Shown here: positions 35,283 to 46,604 of the stretch, piece by piece
How positions within the stretch are numbered: the first letter of the stretch is position 1
Layout of the letters: each line of letters begins with the position of its first letter
From: Lithobates sylvaticus
Taxonomy: Eukaryota > Chordata > Amphibia > Anura > Ranidae
Length of the DNA stretch: 64,000 nucleotides
NCBI GenBank assembly: GCA_028564925.1
Contig: CM053026.1
Span: 596,264,161-596,328,160, forward strand
Direction of reading: 5' to 3'
The notes under the pieces: model-generated
What the model saw: the letters and a program-made list of their open reading frames with translations, nothing else
Databases searched by the model: none
What the model was told of the DNA's origin: nothing
Translations under genes and position numbers: made by a program

Positions 35283-35860
35283 TCCCAGAGTTACATACAT
35301 CCAACTTACATATGAGGCAACAGGAAGTGAGAGGAAATCTACCCCTAGGAAGGGAAATTCACTCCTGTAAAGCCCCATACACACGCGCGGATTATCCGAG
35401 GACCAGGTCCGTCGGACCATGTCCGTCACACTTTGTCTGATGTTGGTTTTGCATACACACGGTCAGACAAAGTTGTCGGAAAATCCGATCATTCTGAACG
35501 TGGTGACGTTTGTTGCCTACGAAGGGGACTACGTAGAGGCTAGTAGCCAATAGCTTTGGTCTTGTAATGTGATCTGAGCATGCGTAGCACTTTGTCCGGT
35601 CGGAAACCGTACACACGATCGGATTTGGTGTGATCGGACCGTGTTGTCGGCAAATCTTTCCAGCAGGAGATAAGACTTTGTCCGTCGGACAATCCGACGT
35701 ACACTGTCCGATGGTGCATACACACGGTCTGATTTTTCAACAACATTGTCCGATCGGACAGAATCCATGAAAAAGTCCGACCGTGTGTATGGGGCTTAAG
35801 AGTTATCATGGGAAAAAAGTGTCTTCACTGAAGCTTTATCACCAATCCTTGTTTGTACAC
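35283..35860. mobile_element. Dispersed repeat interrupted by a MITE
   Basis: ACAGGAAGTGAGAGGAAATC, CTACCCCTAGGAAGGGAAAT, then (after the inner MITE) CTTTATCACCAATCCTTGTT. The uninterrupted version lies inside the large hAT at 54030-54200, which has the same three blocks in a row and shows where the inner MITE entered. Confidence 0.75.
35371..35796. mobile_element. GTACACACGGTCGGA MITE, copy 2
   Basis: AGCCCCATACACACG faces CGTGTGTATGGGGCT exactly. TAA is on both sides (35368-35370, 35797-35799), the 3-bp duplication expected of PIF/Harbinger elements. Repeated GTCCGACGG-like phrases lie inside. No transposase. Confidence 0.88.
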
Positions 35861-37180
35861 TTTTTTGCAGACATTTTCTGCTCTCCCTTACTCTGGCTCT
35901 CATACTTTGTTTCCACCCATTTCTTCCTGCTTGCTGTCTACTCTGGAGCCTTCCCTCCAGCCCTGGATCCAGCCTCCTCTTTCTTTAGTTTTTTCTTTCT
36001 GATGTTACCTGTCACAGGTCTGTGGAGTTTCTCCGCCTTATCGTCCCTATGTATTTTTCTGCGACCAGTGGGACTACTCTGCCATGGGTGTTGGCACCTT
36101 CTGTGTTCTCCCTGTTCGGAGCTCAAACTATTTACTGTTTTTAATGGTACACTTTTCTGTTTATTTTCACTTTCAGCACATTTATTTAGTGACTTTACAC
36201 TAAACGTCTGTGTTTGGACTTGTCTCTTAATCTATATTCCTGGTACTGTGGGCCCTGACTCAGCTTGACTGGCCATCTTGCCTAGGCAGCATGATACTCC
36301 AGTCATGCAGTTTTTTTTGTCTCTGACATCTGTCTTTAGTGCCTGGATTTGTCTTTTTCCTTTATGTCTACTTTGTATGTACTTTCCATGTTGTTTCCTC
36401 CCTCACATGTCACTGTGTCACCCATAGAGCAGAGCATGCCTGTGTGTGGACAGCAGGGTCACCTGAGAGGCTAGTATGTGAGGAATGTAATGGGACAGAT
36501 CATGTCCCTCCCCTCCACACAGGTGCCAAGCAGGACAGGGGCCACTAAGTAGAGGAGGTGGGCTACGTGCTGAATGGAACGATAACCTGAGTAGTGCACA
36601 GTAGCAAGTGGTACAATCTTATCCCTGTTTTCCACCTGTCCCTGCCCCTTGGTGAGTGGGTCCCGCCCCTCTCCTCCCTTGTCTCCTCCCCTTTTCTTCA
36701 AAGTCAGTTCCCACTTGTCTCTCCTCACCTACCACTTTTCTTATTACTCCCTTAACCTGTCCTCAGTCATGGCGGGGCACAGCTGGGAGTACACACTCTC
36801 CAGCTGGGGTAAGTTCAGCTACCAGAAATGCTACAAAGGGGTTCAATTGAGACAATGTGAGAGTGGAGCATGGAGGGAGGAGGGGGGATGTGGAGAACAT
36901 TCTACAGTCTGGACACAGGGTTGGGGGGACTTCTACACAAGGGGGAGTTAGACTTCCCCAGACTCCTCTTATACTGGGGACATCCCATGTGTGGAGAAGT
37001 GACAGGAGCCAGCATGGGGGAGGGGTGGGTCATGGACATGCTGGGACTTGTAGTGTGCAGGCATCAGGGGAACCCCTGAGTGACACAAAGGAACCCCATC
37101 ACTGGCATAGTGTCAGGAGTTGCAATTGTGTCCCCACTTATGCTCCTGGGGGTTGTGCGTTCTCCCTGTCACGGTATGAG
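35861..37180. other. Intron, no recognised feature
   Basis: Rather GC-balanced, T/C-rich in places. Several open frames exist, but none resembles a protein I know and none has a convincing context. Confidence 0.4.
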
Positions 37181-37187
37181 GGTGGTG

Positions 37188-37568
37188 TCAGTGGGACAGT
37201 GGATGGTGTCAGTCAGAAGAGCAGTGGATGACATCAGTATGGCAGTGATTTTTGTCAGTAAAGCAGTGGACAGTGTCAGTAAGGCAGTGTCAGTAGTTGT
37301 TTATTTTTGTTACTTTTTTTTTATGTTTTCAGTGACTGCAGGAGGAAAATTCCCTACCCCTACTGTCCATGTGTAAAGTTTACACATGGACAGTAGGGGT
37401 AGGGAATTTTCTTCCTGCAGTCACTGAAAACATAAAAAAAGAAGTAACAAAAATAAACAACTACTGACACTGCCTTACTGACACTGTCCACTGCTTTACT
37501 GACAAAATTCACTGCCATACTGATGTCATCCACTGCTCTTCTGACTGACACCATCCACTGTCCCACTG
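37188..37568. repeat. Spacerless palindrome, about 190-bp arms
   Basis: Centred on G37378 within CATGTGTAAAGTTTACACATG. The two arms match outwards to GTCAGTGGGACAGTGGATGG (left) and CCATCCACTGTCCCACTGAC (right) with only a few differences. The arms hold CAGTAAAGCAGTGGACAGTG-type minisatellite units. Confidence 0.9.
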
Positions 37569-37652
37569 ACGCCACCCACATACCGTCCACTGCCCTACTG
37601 ACACTAGCCTCTGCCCTTCTGACACTGTCCTTCTGACTGACACTGTCCACTT

Positions 37653-38300
37653 TTAAAGTGGATGTAAACCCTCACATATACCCATAGCTCCCAACTGTCC
37701 CTGATTTCGAGGGACTGTCCAAGATTTGGAGCAATGTCCCTCTGTCCCTCTTCCCCCCTCATTTGTCCCTCATTTTGATCTGATCTATATAGTTGTATAT
37801 AAAATGCACTTTTTATCTTTCAAAAAGTGTTTCCCAGTGCTAAACCTTTTATCCAATTTCTAAATTGCTGCATTTGTACATTTTAAAAGCCAATATAAAG
37901 GAATTGTAGTGGTAAAGAAAGTCCTTGTGAATTTATTTAACCTTTTTTTGGTTAATTCTCCTTTAAGGGGGTGTGACAGGGGGTGTGTCATATGCCTACA
38001 TATGTTTATTAGTAGGTGTCCCTCATTCCCATCTCAAAATGTGGGGAGGTATGTATACCCAGTGAAGTGAACAGCCTCAGATGATACACAGGGATGAAAC
38101 AAATCTCCCTACATAAGTTATACATGTATATCTGCTGTCCTCAGCTTTATATATTCTTTAGAAAGTTCAGATAGTGTTACAGATTTTCTCTTCCTGGTTA
38201 GCACTGCAGGGAATCCTGTACATACAGCTGACTGTAGGAAAGGCACACACCGCCTCTCCTCATAGGTAGAGACTTTCAGATATGTTCGTTGAACCGTTCA
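37653..38300. mobile_element. TTAA MITE interrupted by a hAT MITE
   Basis: Begins TTTTAAAGTGGATGTAAACC followed by CTCACATATACC. The thread resumes after the insertion with TATACCCAGTGAAGTGAACA. The right end is not certain. Confidence 0.6.
37683..38053. mobile_element. CATACCTCCCAAC hAT-like MITE
   Basis: CATAGCTCCCAACTGTCCCT at the left and GTGGGGAGGTATG at the right. TATACC lies on both sides; the exact duplication length (6-8) is blurred by shared bases. No coding capacity. Confidence 0.75.
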
Positions 38301-38588
38301 GGTCTGTGCTAATCTATTTATAGCATCCCCCAACACAAAACTCTGGCTGCTTTTATCTCCTGTGTCGGAGAACTTGTCAGAAGTTCTCAGTCTAAGAACA
38401 GAAGAACGGGGCAGGAGAAAGCTACATGACACAGTGCTTTGAAGAAAGATAAGAAAACGCTGCAGATTTATGTGAATGTGCAGTAATTTAAGCGCTGATA
38501 ATATAAAAACTCCAAGATAATTTAAAAGATAACCAAATGATATAGCTGCAACCAATATAAAGTGCTCTCACACTAAAACAAATAATGA

Positions 38589-40078
38589 AATATTATACAC
38601 AATAGTGGATAATTAGTGCGCTCTAATCAACCTTAATAAAAATAAAATCGATGGACCTTTCAAAATAAGCAGTAAGATAGCCGGTTGTGGGCTCCCAAAA
38701 ACAGCTGTGCAGAAAATTGCAAAATAAGTATAACTTCTGCTATGCAAAATTCACAAATAAATAATGTGCATTTCTTCCTCAAATAAATAATGTGCAAAAA
38801 ATCTTGCGATTGGAACTAAATAAATACCATAAATAAATGGCAATACAGTAAATGTTAAAGTGCTGTGCTATATCCACAAATATATATATGTGAAATACTA
38901 GCCTTTGACTGCTGGTGAGAATACTTCAACCTAATCTCCCACAGCCCACACACTTTTAGATGAAATTGATAGACGAAATAGATTGCCCAATCAAATGACC
39001 AATTATTCACTGATAACGTCTGTCGCACAGGTGCTAATGAAAAATGGGTCAATAGCAAAAAAAAAAAAGGCAATAGCAAAAAAAATTAGGACACTGGTGA
39101 ACAATCTGCAATAAATCATATGATCAGCATTATATTCTAGTCCTTTAAATGTGCTGGTTTTCAGTCATAGAGAAAACTTCCTGATAAATGCTTTTATATT
39201 TCTTTCAGCGCTTCTTTTTTTCTTCTAGCAATCAAGCCCTCTCTGCCGGCTTAGTCCTCAGTTAGCCCATAAAGACAAAGCAAAAAAATAAAGAGAATAT
39301 CATTGCGCAACACTGTGTGGCTAGTTCATAAATATTTATGAAACTGTAGCCGATTCACTCACGTGTACCCAGCGTATGATATGACGAGTGCTGAAACAGT
39401 CAGACTTTGGTCTTTCAGCCCTGCTCCTCCTCACTTCAACTCCTGTGTCTATTCCAGGCACTCGGGGTGACGTCACTGGCTCCTCCTCCCGACGCGTTGT
39501 GTCACAGGTCACGTGACTTTTTCAAGGGATTTATTGCAGATTGTTCACCAGTGTCCTGGTTTTTTTGCTATTGCCTTTTTTTTTTTTTTTTTTGCTATTG
39601 ACCCATTTTTGATTAGTACCTGTGTGACAGACGTTATCAGTGAATAATTGGTCATTTGATTGGGCAATCTATTTCGTCTATCAATTTCATCTAAAAGTGT
39701 GTGGGCTTTGGGAGATTAGATTAAAGTATTCTCACCAGCAGTCAAAGGCTAGTATTTCACATATATATTTGTGGATATAGCACAGCACTTTAACATTTAT
39801 TGTATTGCCATTTTGCACATTTATTTATCTGTTTGTATGGTATTTATTTACTTCCAATCGCAAGATTTTTTGCACATTACTTATTTGAGGAAGAAATGCA
39901 CATTATTTATTTGTGAATTTTGCACAGCAGAAGTTATACTTATATTGCAATTTTCTGCACAGCTGTTTTTGGGAGCCCACAACCGGCTATCTTACTGCTT
40001 ATTTTGAAAGGTCCATCAATTTTATTTTTATTAAGGTTGATTAGAGCGCACTAATTATCCACTATTGTGTATATTATT
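38589..40078. mobile_element. Foldback element, 1.5 kb palindrome
   Basis: AATATTATACACAATAGTGG faces CCACTATTGTGTATATTATT. The arms are about 540 bp and contain TAGCCGGTTGTGGGCTCCCA and its mirror. The central 0.4 kb carries GACGCGTTGTGTCACAGGTC with an ACGTGAC stem. Arms differ by scattered changes and small indels. No gene. Confidence 0.88.
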
Positions 40079-41204
40079 GCAGATATATATGCCCAGCTCA
40101 AATTTCATGAATCAGGTTTATATCCACATTAAGGTAAACTAAGTATACATTTTTACTGTGACATTATATTTTTCTAAGATTTCTTTACTAATTAGTTAGG
40201 CCTGCTAGTTAATTTCTTTTTTTTTTAAGAGCACCAAACCCAGTGATCTTTTATCTCTTTCATGCAGTTAGGGTAGACCTCCACCTCTCAAAGGGTGTCT
40301 ACCCCTGCTCCAGGGTCTTCAAAAGAACTGGAAAGGTATGTCAACATGTGGACAGTTTCTCCAAAATCTTTTGAATTACCCTCTCAATATGTAAATAAAT
40401 ATCTGCAATAACTCTTTAGCCAAATGGAGTATCTTAAAACACAATTGGTAGTATCTTGGCGCACAGTGGGAGTATCTTGGCACACAGATGGCTTGTGCCT
40501 CGTCAAAAAGTCTAAATAACATTTTCACTCTGCGTTCACCTCTCAAGAACAGTGAGTGCCACTTTCTCTTTTGGACAAAAGTATATGCATATATAATATA
40601 TACATTCATACACACACACAACATATGTACTGTACATATACACTCACCCCTAAAAGTTGTTCTCATAAAAATGTTGATCAACCAGGTCTATAGTTATATT
40701 TGGTGAACAATTGTCCCATAAGCTGACATCCTGTGAATCATTGTTGACATCAAATTCTGAATGCCACAACTATGGCATCATAGGGAATGTATGCACTGTG
40801 CAGCGCACATCATAACTCTATTATCTCCATTCCAAAAAGAGAGCTGAATGGTGGGGACAATGTAAGTCCTGCAAGTTGTCGTTTGGATTGATACTGCATG
40901 CTATTGCAGCTGAGATTGTAAGTGATAACTAGCTCGCCACAACTGGATCAGTTATATAGATCACACTTGCTATGCTTAGATTGGGGAGCCAGCACGCCAT
41001 CATTGTGCTGTTTTTAAAAAAAATATTACAGTGTACAAATAATATAAAAAGCACCTATTACTAGGGGGTCTAGGTTTAATAAAATAGCTTTGCAGATCTC
41101 TTAGTATATGCCCAAAAGTCTAAATAATACCTGTAGTGTTTGTAATATGTATGTAATGTCAGTTTGCATTTGTTGTCTTTCACTGGGTGAGTGTAACACT
41201 CCCT
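40079..41204. other. Intron, minor repeats only
   Basis: Includes the 40497-40560 inverted relative of 34880-34960 and a block at 40250-40330 (ATCTCTTTCATG, ACCTCTCAAAGG) shared with 26910-26980. No gene seen. Confidence 0.4.
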
Positions 41205-42997
41205 AAGATTCAATATTACTGGGGGGACTTGTCCTATCTGTGATGTGAGTGGACATGCGTAGGGTGTGCTCCGGCTCTTACATCCTCCGTCATCCTGCTG
41301 ATTAACTCGCTTTGGCTATCCTGGTTCTAGCCATTATCTCCGGCCGGTGGGTGTGATCCTTCGCAGCCTGGTGTGTTGTTTCTCCCCACCATTCCCTGAT
41401 CTCCCTGATCAGCATACAGAAGCTGTATCCAGCAAATAAACTGGGAACCAAATCAAATTACAGCGGCTACCTGGTGGAGTCTTCTCCCGCTTGTGTTATC
41501 GTTTCTACTCGGCTGCCCCTTGTCATCCACTCTCTCTGCCCCTTGGCTGTGCCCAGAGTTGCGAGGCTTTGTGAGGACTCTTTGATCGGCGGCACTCAGC
41601 AGGGTATCGGCAGACAAATAAATCTAAGCGTTGGGTACGCTCTGTAGCTGAAGATGTCCTGCAGACTGAATCCCAATATAATATATAATAAACCCCTACT
41701 TTAGAAACTCAACAAAATGTATACAAAAACAACAGGCTTATGCAGAGATATCTTGTAAAAAAAGCAGAGCAGAAAAGTTTTTACCTCCAGCAGACTTATT
41801 TTAAGGAAGGGGAAAGTACGGGCCATATTTTAGCCGCAATTGCAAAAAGGTCAAAAACGATTAGCCCATATGTTAGAAATACAAGAATCTACTATTAAAA
41901 TTGTACGCACTACTTTGGAGATTTCATCTGTGTTTTGTGAATTTTATAAAGACCTATATACTAGCAAAGTATCTTATGAAGAGGCTGAATTACAACTTTT
42001 TCTTGATTCTATTGTGTTGCCAGAACCATCTGCAATTCATAGGGAGGCACTGGATAAACCTAAAGCTCCAGGTAGTGATGGATTACCAGGTGAAATGTAT
42101 AAAGTGTAAGGAGCTAAGCTGTTGCTAGAATTGTTAGAGATATTTAATGCAGCTTTGGAGTATGGCCATCTTCCTTCCTTTATGAACGAGGCGATAATTA
42201 TTGTACTTTTAAAATTTGGTAAGGCCTCTAATAATTTAGAATCATATCGTCCAATCTCATTGCTTACATCAGATGTAAAGATATTAGCAAAAGTATTAGC
42301 TACTAGACTGACAAAAGTAATCTCTAAGATGCACATAGATCAATCTGGCTTTATTTCAAATAAATCTACAGCAAAAATATTAGACATCTATTTCTTAACT
42401 TGCAGATTCCATCTGATAATATAGGTATTAGAGCTATGTTGTCTCTCAATGCAACAAAAGCTTTTGAAAGCATAGAGTGGAAATTTTTATGGCATTGCTT
42501 GCAGAAATTTTAATTTAGTTCCCAGTTTATTTGCTGGATACAGATTCTGTATGCTGATCTGGTGGCACAGGTTCAGGTAAATGGATATGTATTGGCCCCT
42601 TTTCCATTACAGTGAGGAACAAGGCAGGGATGCCAATTATCACCTCTTCTTTTTGCTCTTGAACCTCTGGCCGCTGTGGTTCGTCATTCACTGAATATTA
42701 TCAGATTTTGCAGATCCTTGGGAGAAGACAATATTGCTTTATATGCTGATGATACACTGCTGTTTTTGGAAGATAATTTGTCATCTATAATAACAGTGAT
42801 GTCCTTAATATATATGGCTCATTTTTAGGGTTCACAATAAATTGGGATAAGTCGGTTCTTTTACCGGTAGACAACTTGCCAAGTGTAGCATCTCAAATAG
42901 CAGTAGTATTGACATCTAAATATCTAGGTGTCCAAGTTACATCACAAGTGACAGCATATGTGGAAAGGAACTTAGATCCATTGATTAAGCGTTTTAA

Positions 42998-43988
42998 CCA
43001 CCTGAGATCCGCGCTATAGCCGAATGACGGCTACAGCGCGGATCTAAGATGCAGGGACGACGTCTATTGACGTCGTCCCGTTCACGAGCCCCCTGCGCGG
43101 CGCGCTCTGTGATCAGCGAGTCTATGAGACTCGCTGGATCCCGACCCCTTACTATGTGATCGGCTGTCAGCCAATGACAGTTGATCATGTGATAATAACA
43201 GAGCTGGTAATCGGCTTTTTTCCTCCTCCGGCGGCAGTGAGAGGGACATCACTGCAATGTGCCCAGGGTCCATAGTACCCACCTGTGCCCTATAAAAGTG
43301 CCGCCTACCAGTGCCCACTAGCTCCACCTGTCAGTGCCCACAGTGCCATCTGTCAGTGCCCACAGGGCCATCTGTCAGTGCCCACAGTGCCAGTGGCCAC
43401 AATGTGCCTTTACAGTGCTGCACATCAGTAGTGTCACCTACCAGTGCTCATCAGTGTCACCTACCAGTGCTCATCAGTGTCACCTACCAGTGCCCATCAG
43501 TGTCCCTACCTATCACCTATCAGTGCCACCTATCAGTGCCATCTATTAGTGCCCATCCATGCCACCCATCCGTGCCACCCATCCGTGCCCATCAGTGCCA
43601 TCTTTTCTGTGCCCATCAGTACCAACTTATCTGTGCCCACCAGTGCCACCATATCTGTGCCACCAGTGCAGCCTATCAGTGCCCACCAGTGCCGCCTCAT
43701 CAGCGCATATCAATGAAGCAGAAAAATTACCTGTTTGCAAAATTTTATAACAAACTATTAAACATGATTTTTTTTTCATTTTTTTTTGTTTGGTTAGCAA
43801 AAAATAAAAACCCCAGCTGTGATTAAATACCACTAAAAGAAAGCTCTATTTGTGGGAAAAAAATTATAAAAATTTTATTTGGGTACAGTGTTGTATGACT
43901 GCGCAATTGTCATTCAAAGTGCGTCAGCGCTGAAAGCTGAAAATTGGTCTGGGCAGGAGGGGGGTTTAAGTGCCCAGTAAGCAGATGG
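42998..43988. mobile_element. TTAACC element, 1 kb, inserted in the LINE
   Basis: TTAA at 42994-42997 and 43989-43992. Ends CCACCTGAGATCC and CAGATGG are short inverted repeats. On the minus strand the interior (GACCAATTTTCAGCTTTCAG, then CAATTGCGCAGTCAT) matches the element at 54826-55791. It holds a CAGTGCCCA minisatellite and a TATAAAAG. Confidence 0.9.
43285..43720. repeat. CAGTGCCCAYC minisatellite
   Basis: Roughly 40 irregular units built on CAGTGCCCA / CAGTGCCACCTAT. Frames of the MPT-S-QCHLPV kind are repeat artefacts. Confidence 0.95.
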
Positions 43989-45540
43989 TTAAGCAAACGG
44001 GGAAAATATGGAGTAAGTTGCCTTTAACAATAGTTGGCAGGGTAAATCTGATAAAGATGGTTTGGATGCCACAATTGCTTTATCACTTGCACAATTGTCC
44101 AATATGGCTACCTCAGAATTTCTTTTGACAGATGGATACCCTTTTCAGGGACCTCATCTGGAGATATTAACATCCCCAAATTAGATAGTTTTGCAGTTAC
44201 CTAAGGATGGAGGTGGTTTAGCAGTTCCTAACATTAGGTTGTATTACCTGGCATCTCAACTTCAGCATTTAAGTGGCTGGAATGTTGTAGATTCCAATGA
44301 TTCTATACAACAAATTATATTAGATCAATTGGTACTGTTAATAGTCGCTCATTATTTCCATAGTAAACGCTGTTTTCCTGCATTAGATGTAATTCATAAA
44401 GTTTGGGCTACTGTCCAAAAATTTACTTTCCATAAGGAATATATGCAGTAAATGCATTAAATGCAGTAAATGCCTATGTGGAATAACCCGCAGTTACCTG
44501 AGGTGTTGAAACTTGAAAATTTCGGTTTATGGAAAAAGACTGGCATTACACTACTTCATCAGCTTTTTGACAACGGGGACCTACAACCAATTAATAAATT
44601 AGCAGAGAAATATAATTTGTCTAATAAACTTTTCTATTAATACCTGCAGTTATGGCATGCTTTGAAAAGCCAGGCAGCAACTTTTCTGCTTAAATATAAC
44701 ACCTCTCCTAGCCTGACTACGACAGTGTCTACAGGATGCTCTAAACAGGGAATTATTGGGGATATATATTACTCTAAACAAACAGGATATTAGTTTCGTG
44801 AGGTGGCGTAGGATCCTCTTACTGAGGAAGAGTGGTATTAAGTTCTGAAGAATTTGACCAGAGTCTCCCCATCGTCCTCACAGTGGATTTCTCAGTTATT
44901 TATTATTCATAGATCTCATTATACCCCTTTAAAGATATATTCTTGGGGTAAAGCAATCTCACCAAACTGCCCAAGATGTACCACTGATACGGGAACATTA
45001 ATTGATATGATGTGGTGATGTCCTAAATTGCATCAATGCTGGGTGAACATATTTAATGTCTTAAATACCTCATGCTCTACACATGTCCATTTTGATCCAA
45101 AAATAGCTTTATTAGGGATCATACCAGAATATATACTCCCATTTGAGATGCATAAATTGTGGTTGTGGACCATGTTTCTAGCCCGCAAACTTATACTACA
45201 GAAATGGATTTCAAAAACCCTGCCAACAATTACTCAATGGATCAATGTGATTAATTACAACTTAAAAAGGGAGGAATTGGCATATAAACATAGGAAATGT
45301 CCTGAAAAAGTTTGGAAATTCTGGTTTTGATTGCTAGTTTCGAATTTGTCTGTGTAACTAGAAAAATATGCAATTCATTTATATGCCGAAGAACAAAGTT
45401 AGCTCAATTCACTCTGGAAAATGTACGATTCATTTTTGATAGTGGTGTGTTACCCCCTTTTTTTTATGTTTTTTTGTTTTGTTGTATAATGTAAAACGTT
45501 TTCAATAAAAATGACGTGATTAAAAAAAGATTCAATATTA

Positions 45541-46126
45541 GCCTTAAGAATAATCGACCAAAAGAATTAGAGCTTATTCACACCAGCCGCTGCATTGCAA
45601 TGCAGAGGCTGGTTATGCTGTGCGGTGGGGCCAAGATTAGTGCAGTGATGATGCAGTCTGTCCTTTTTTTTTTTTTAAGCAAATTTTATAAAGTAAAGTT
45701 CAATTAATACCCTGTGCAATGGATTGATTTGCTCTGCCCTGTGCTGAAAAAGTATTGCATGCAGTACTTTTTTTTAGCGCACCACAAGGTGGTATAAAAC
45801 AGAGCATATAGGAGACAAGGCATTTTGCCTTGTCCATGGCATGGTACTGTACTAGAATAACAACCATAGGATCTTTATTTAAAATCTGACCAGAGGTCCT
45901 TTATATTTCACCTTTTATGGTCCCATTTACAACTTCCCAGGATGGTGATTTTTTAATAAAACACAGTGGTGTTTTTTTTTTTTTAATCAAGACAGCTATA
46001 GGCTCAACGCATTAATTGAGCAGAACTTTTATTTTAAAGAAGAGAAAAGTGTGACCTGACCTGTCCACAGTAAAAGGCCTCCATCCCTGGCTATATGAAA
46101 TAGTAACACAGGAAAAAAATGGGACT
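45541..46126. other. Intron, no recognised feature
   Basis: Nothing firm. The last 25 bases (AAAAAAATGGGACTTTAA) match, inverted, 60253-60285 and may be the outer end of a foldback element. Confidence 0.4.
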
Positions 46127-46429
46127 TTAACCACTACTAGGGATGGGCCCGGTGCTCGATGCGAACCCACGTTCGCATCGAGCACCGGGCGTTCGCTCGC
46201 TCGGCGAGCCCAGAACTATTTTGGCCGCTCGCATCACGTTCGTGTGATGCGAGCGGCCCCGCAATGCATTGCGGCCGGCGCGGCCGACGCAGTGCATTGC
46301 TGGCTGATGATTGGCCAAGCATGCACTGTGACCCCGCATGCTTGGCCAATCACAGCCCCGGAAACTCGAAGAGCCATAATTGGCTACAGGCAGGACGCCT
46401 GTAGCCAATTACAGCTCAGGGGCTGTAGT

Positions 46430-46480
46430 ACACGCCCCCCCCTATAAAAACGCCGCCACGCCGTCTGCGCCGGTCACATG
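46430..46480 (+). promoter_or_regulatory. TATA-box promoter of the hAT transposon
   Basis: TATAAAAA at 46443-46450 follows a GC-rich stretch (ACGCCCCCCCC) and precedes GCCGCCACGCCGTCTGCGCC. It is the only clear TATA box between the left end and the transposase, so transcription probably starts near 46475 and crosses the 2.6 kb array. Confidence 0.6.
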
Positions 46481-46604
46481 CTGTTCCGGCGCAGATTGAG
46501 CAGGCTGATTCTGTGACACTCTGCTCGATTTAGTTAGGTAGAGAGATTCACTTACAGAAATTGAGTTAGATAGATTCAGTTACAAAGATTGATTGAGAAA
46601 GAGG

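Larger units (their letters stand above)
41700..45330 (+). pseudogene. Tx1/L1-like ORF2 reverse transcriptase remnant
   Basis: Motifs in order: KAPGSDGLPGEMYKV, SYRPISLLTSDVKILAKVLA, then IHIDQSGFISNKS-like wording, GTRQGCQLSPLLFAL, IALYADDTLLFLED (catalytic YADD near 42750) and KYLGVQVTS. After the inserted element it continues with KQTGKIWSKLPLTIVGRVNL. This is the L1/Tx1 layout. Several stops and frame changes make it non-functional. The C-terminal Cys/His-like tail (CPRCTTDTG) is near 44970. Confidence 0.9.
41219..45526 (+). mobile_element. Tx1/L1-like LINE, internally deleted, with target duplication
   Basis: AAGATTCAATATTA is at 41205-41218 and again at 45527-45540, a 14-bp target duplication of the LINE type. 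A GC-richer 5' leader (41219-41690) passes straight into the middle of ORF2, so ORF1 and the endonuclease half are missing. The 3' end has AATAAAAATGACGTGATT and a short A run. A 1 kb TTAA element (42998-43988) interrupts it. Because it has both ends but no middle, this is an internal deletion, not the usual 5' truncation. Confidence 0.88.

Noticed and set aside
36649-37376. Several overlapping open frames of 70-124 codons
   Set aside because: No known domain and no splice context; the right part is the palindromic minisatellite.
43311-43826. 171-codon frame rich in Cys, His and Pro
   Set aside because: It is the CAGTGCCCA minisatellite read in frame.
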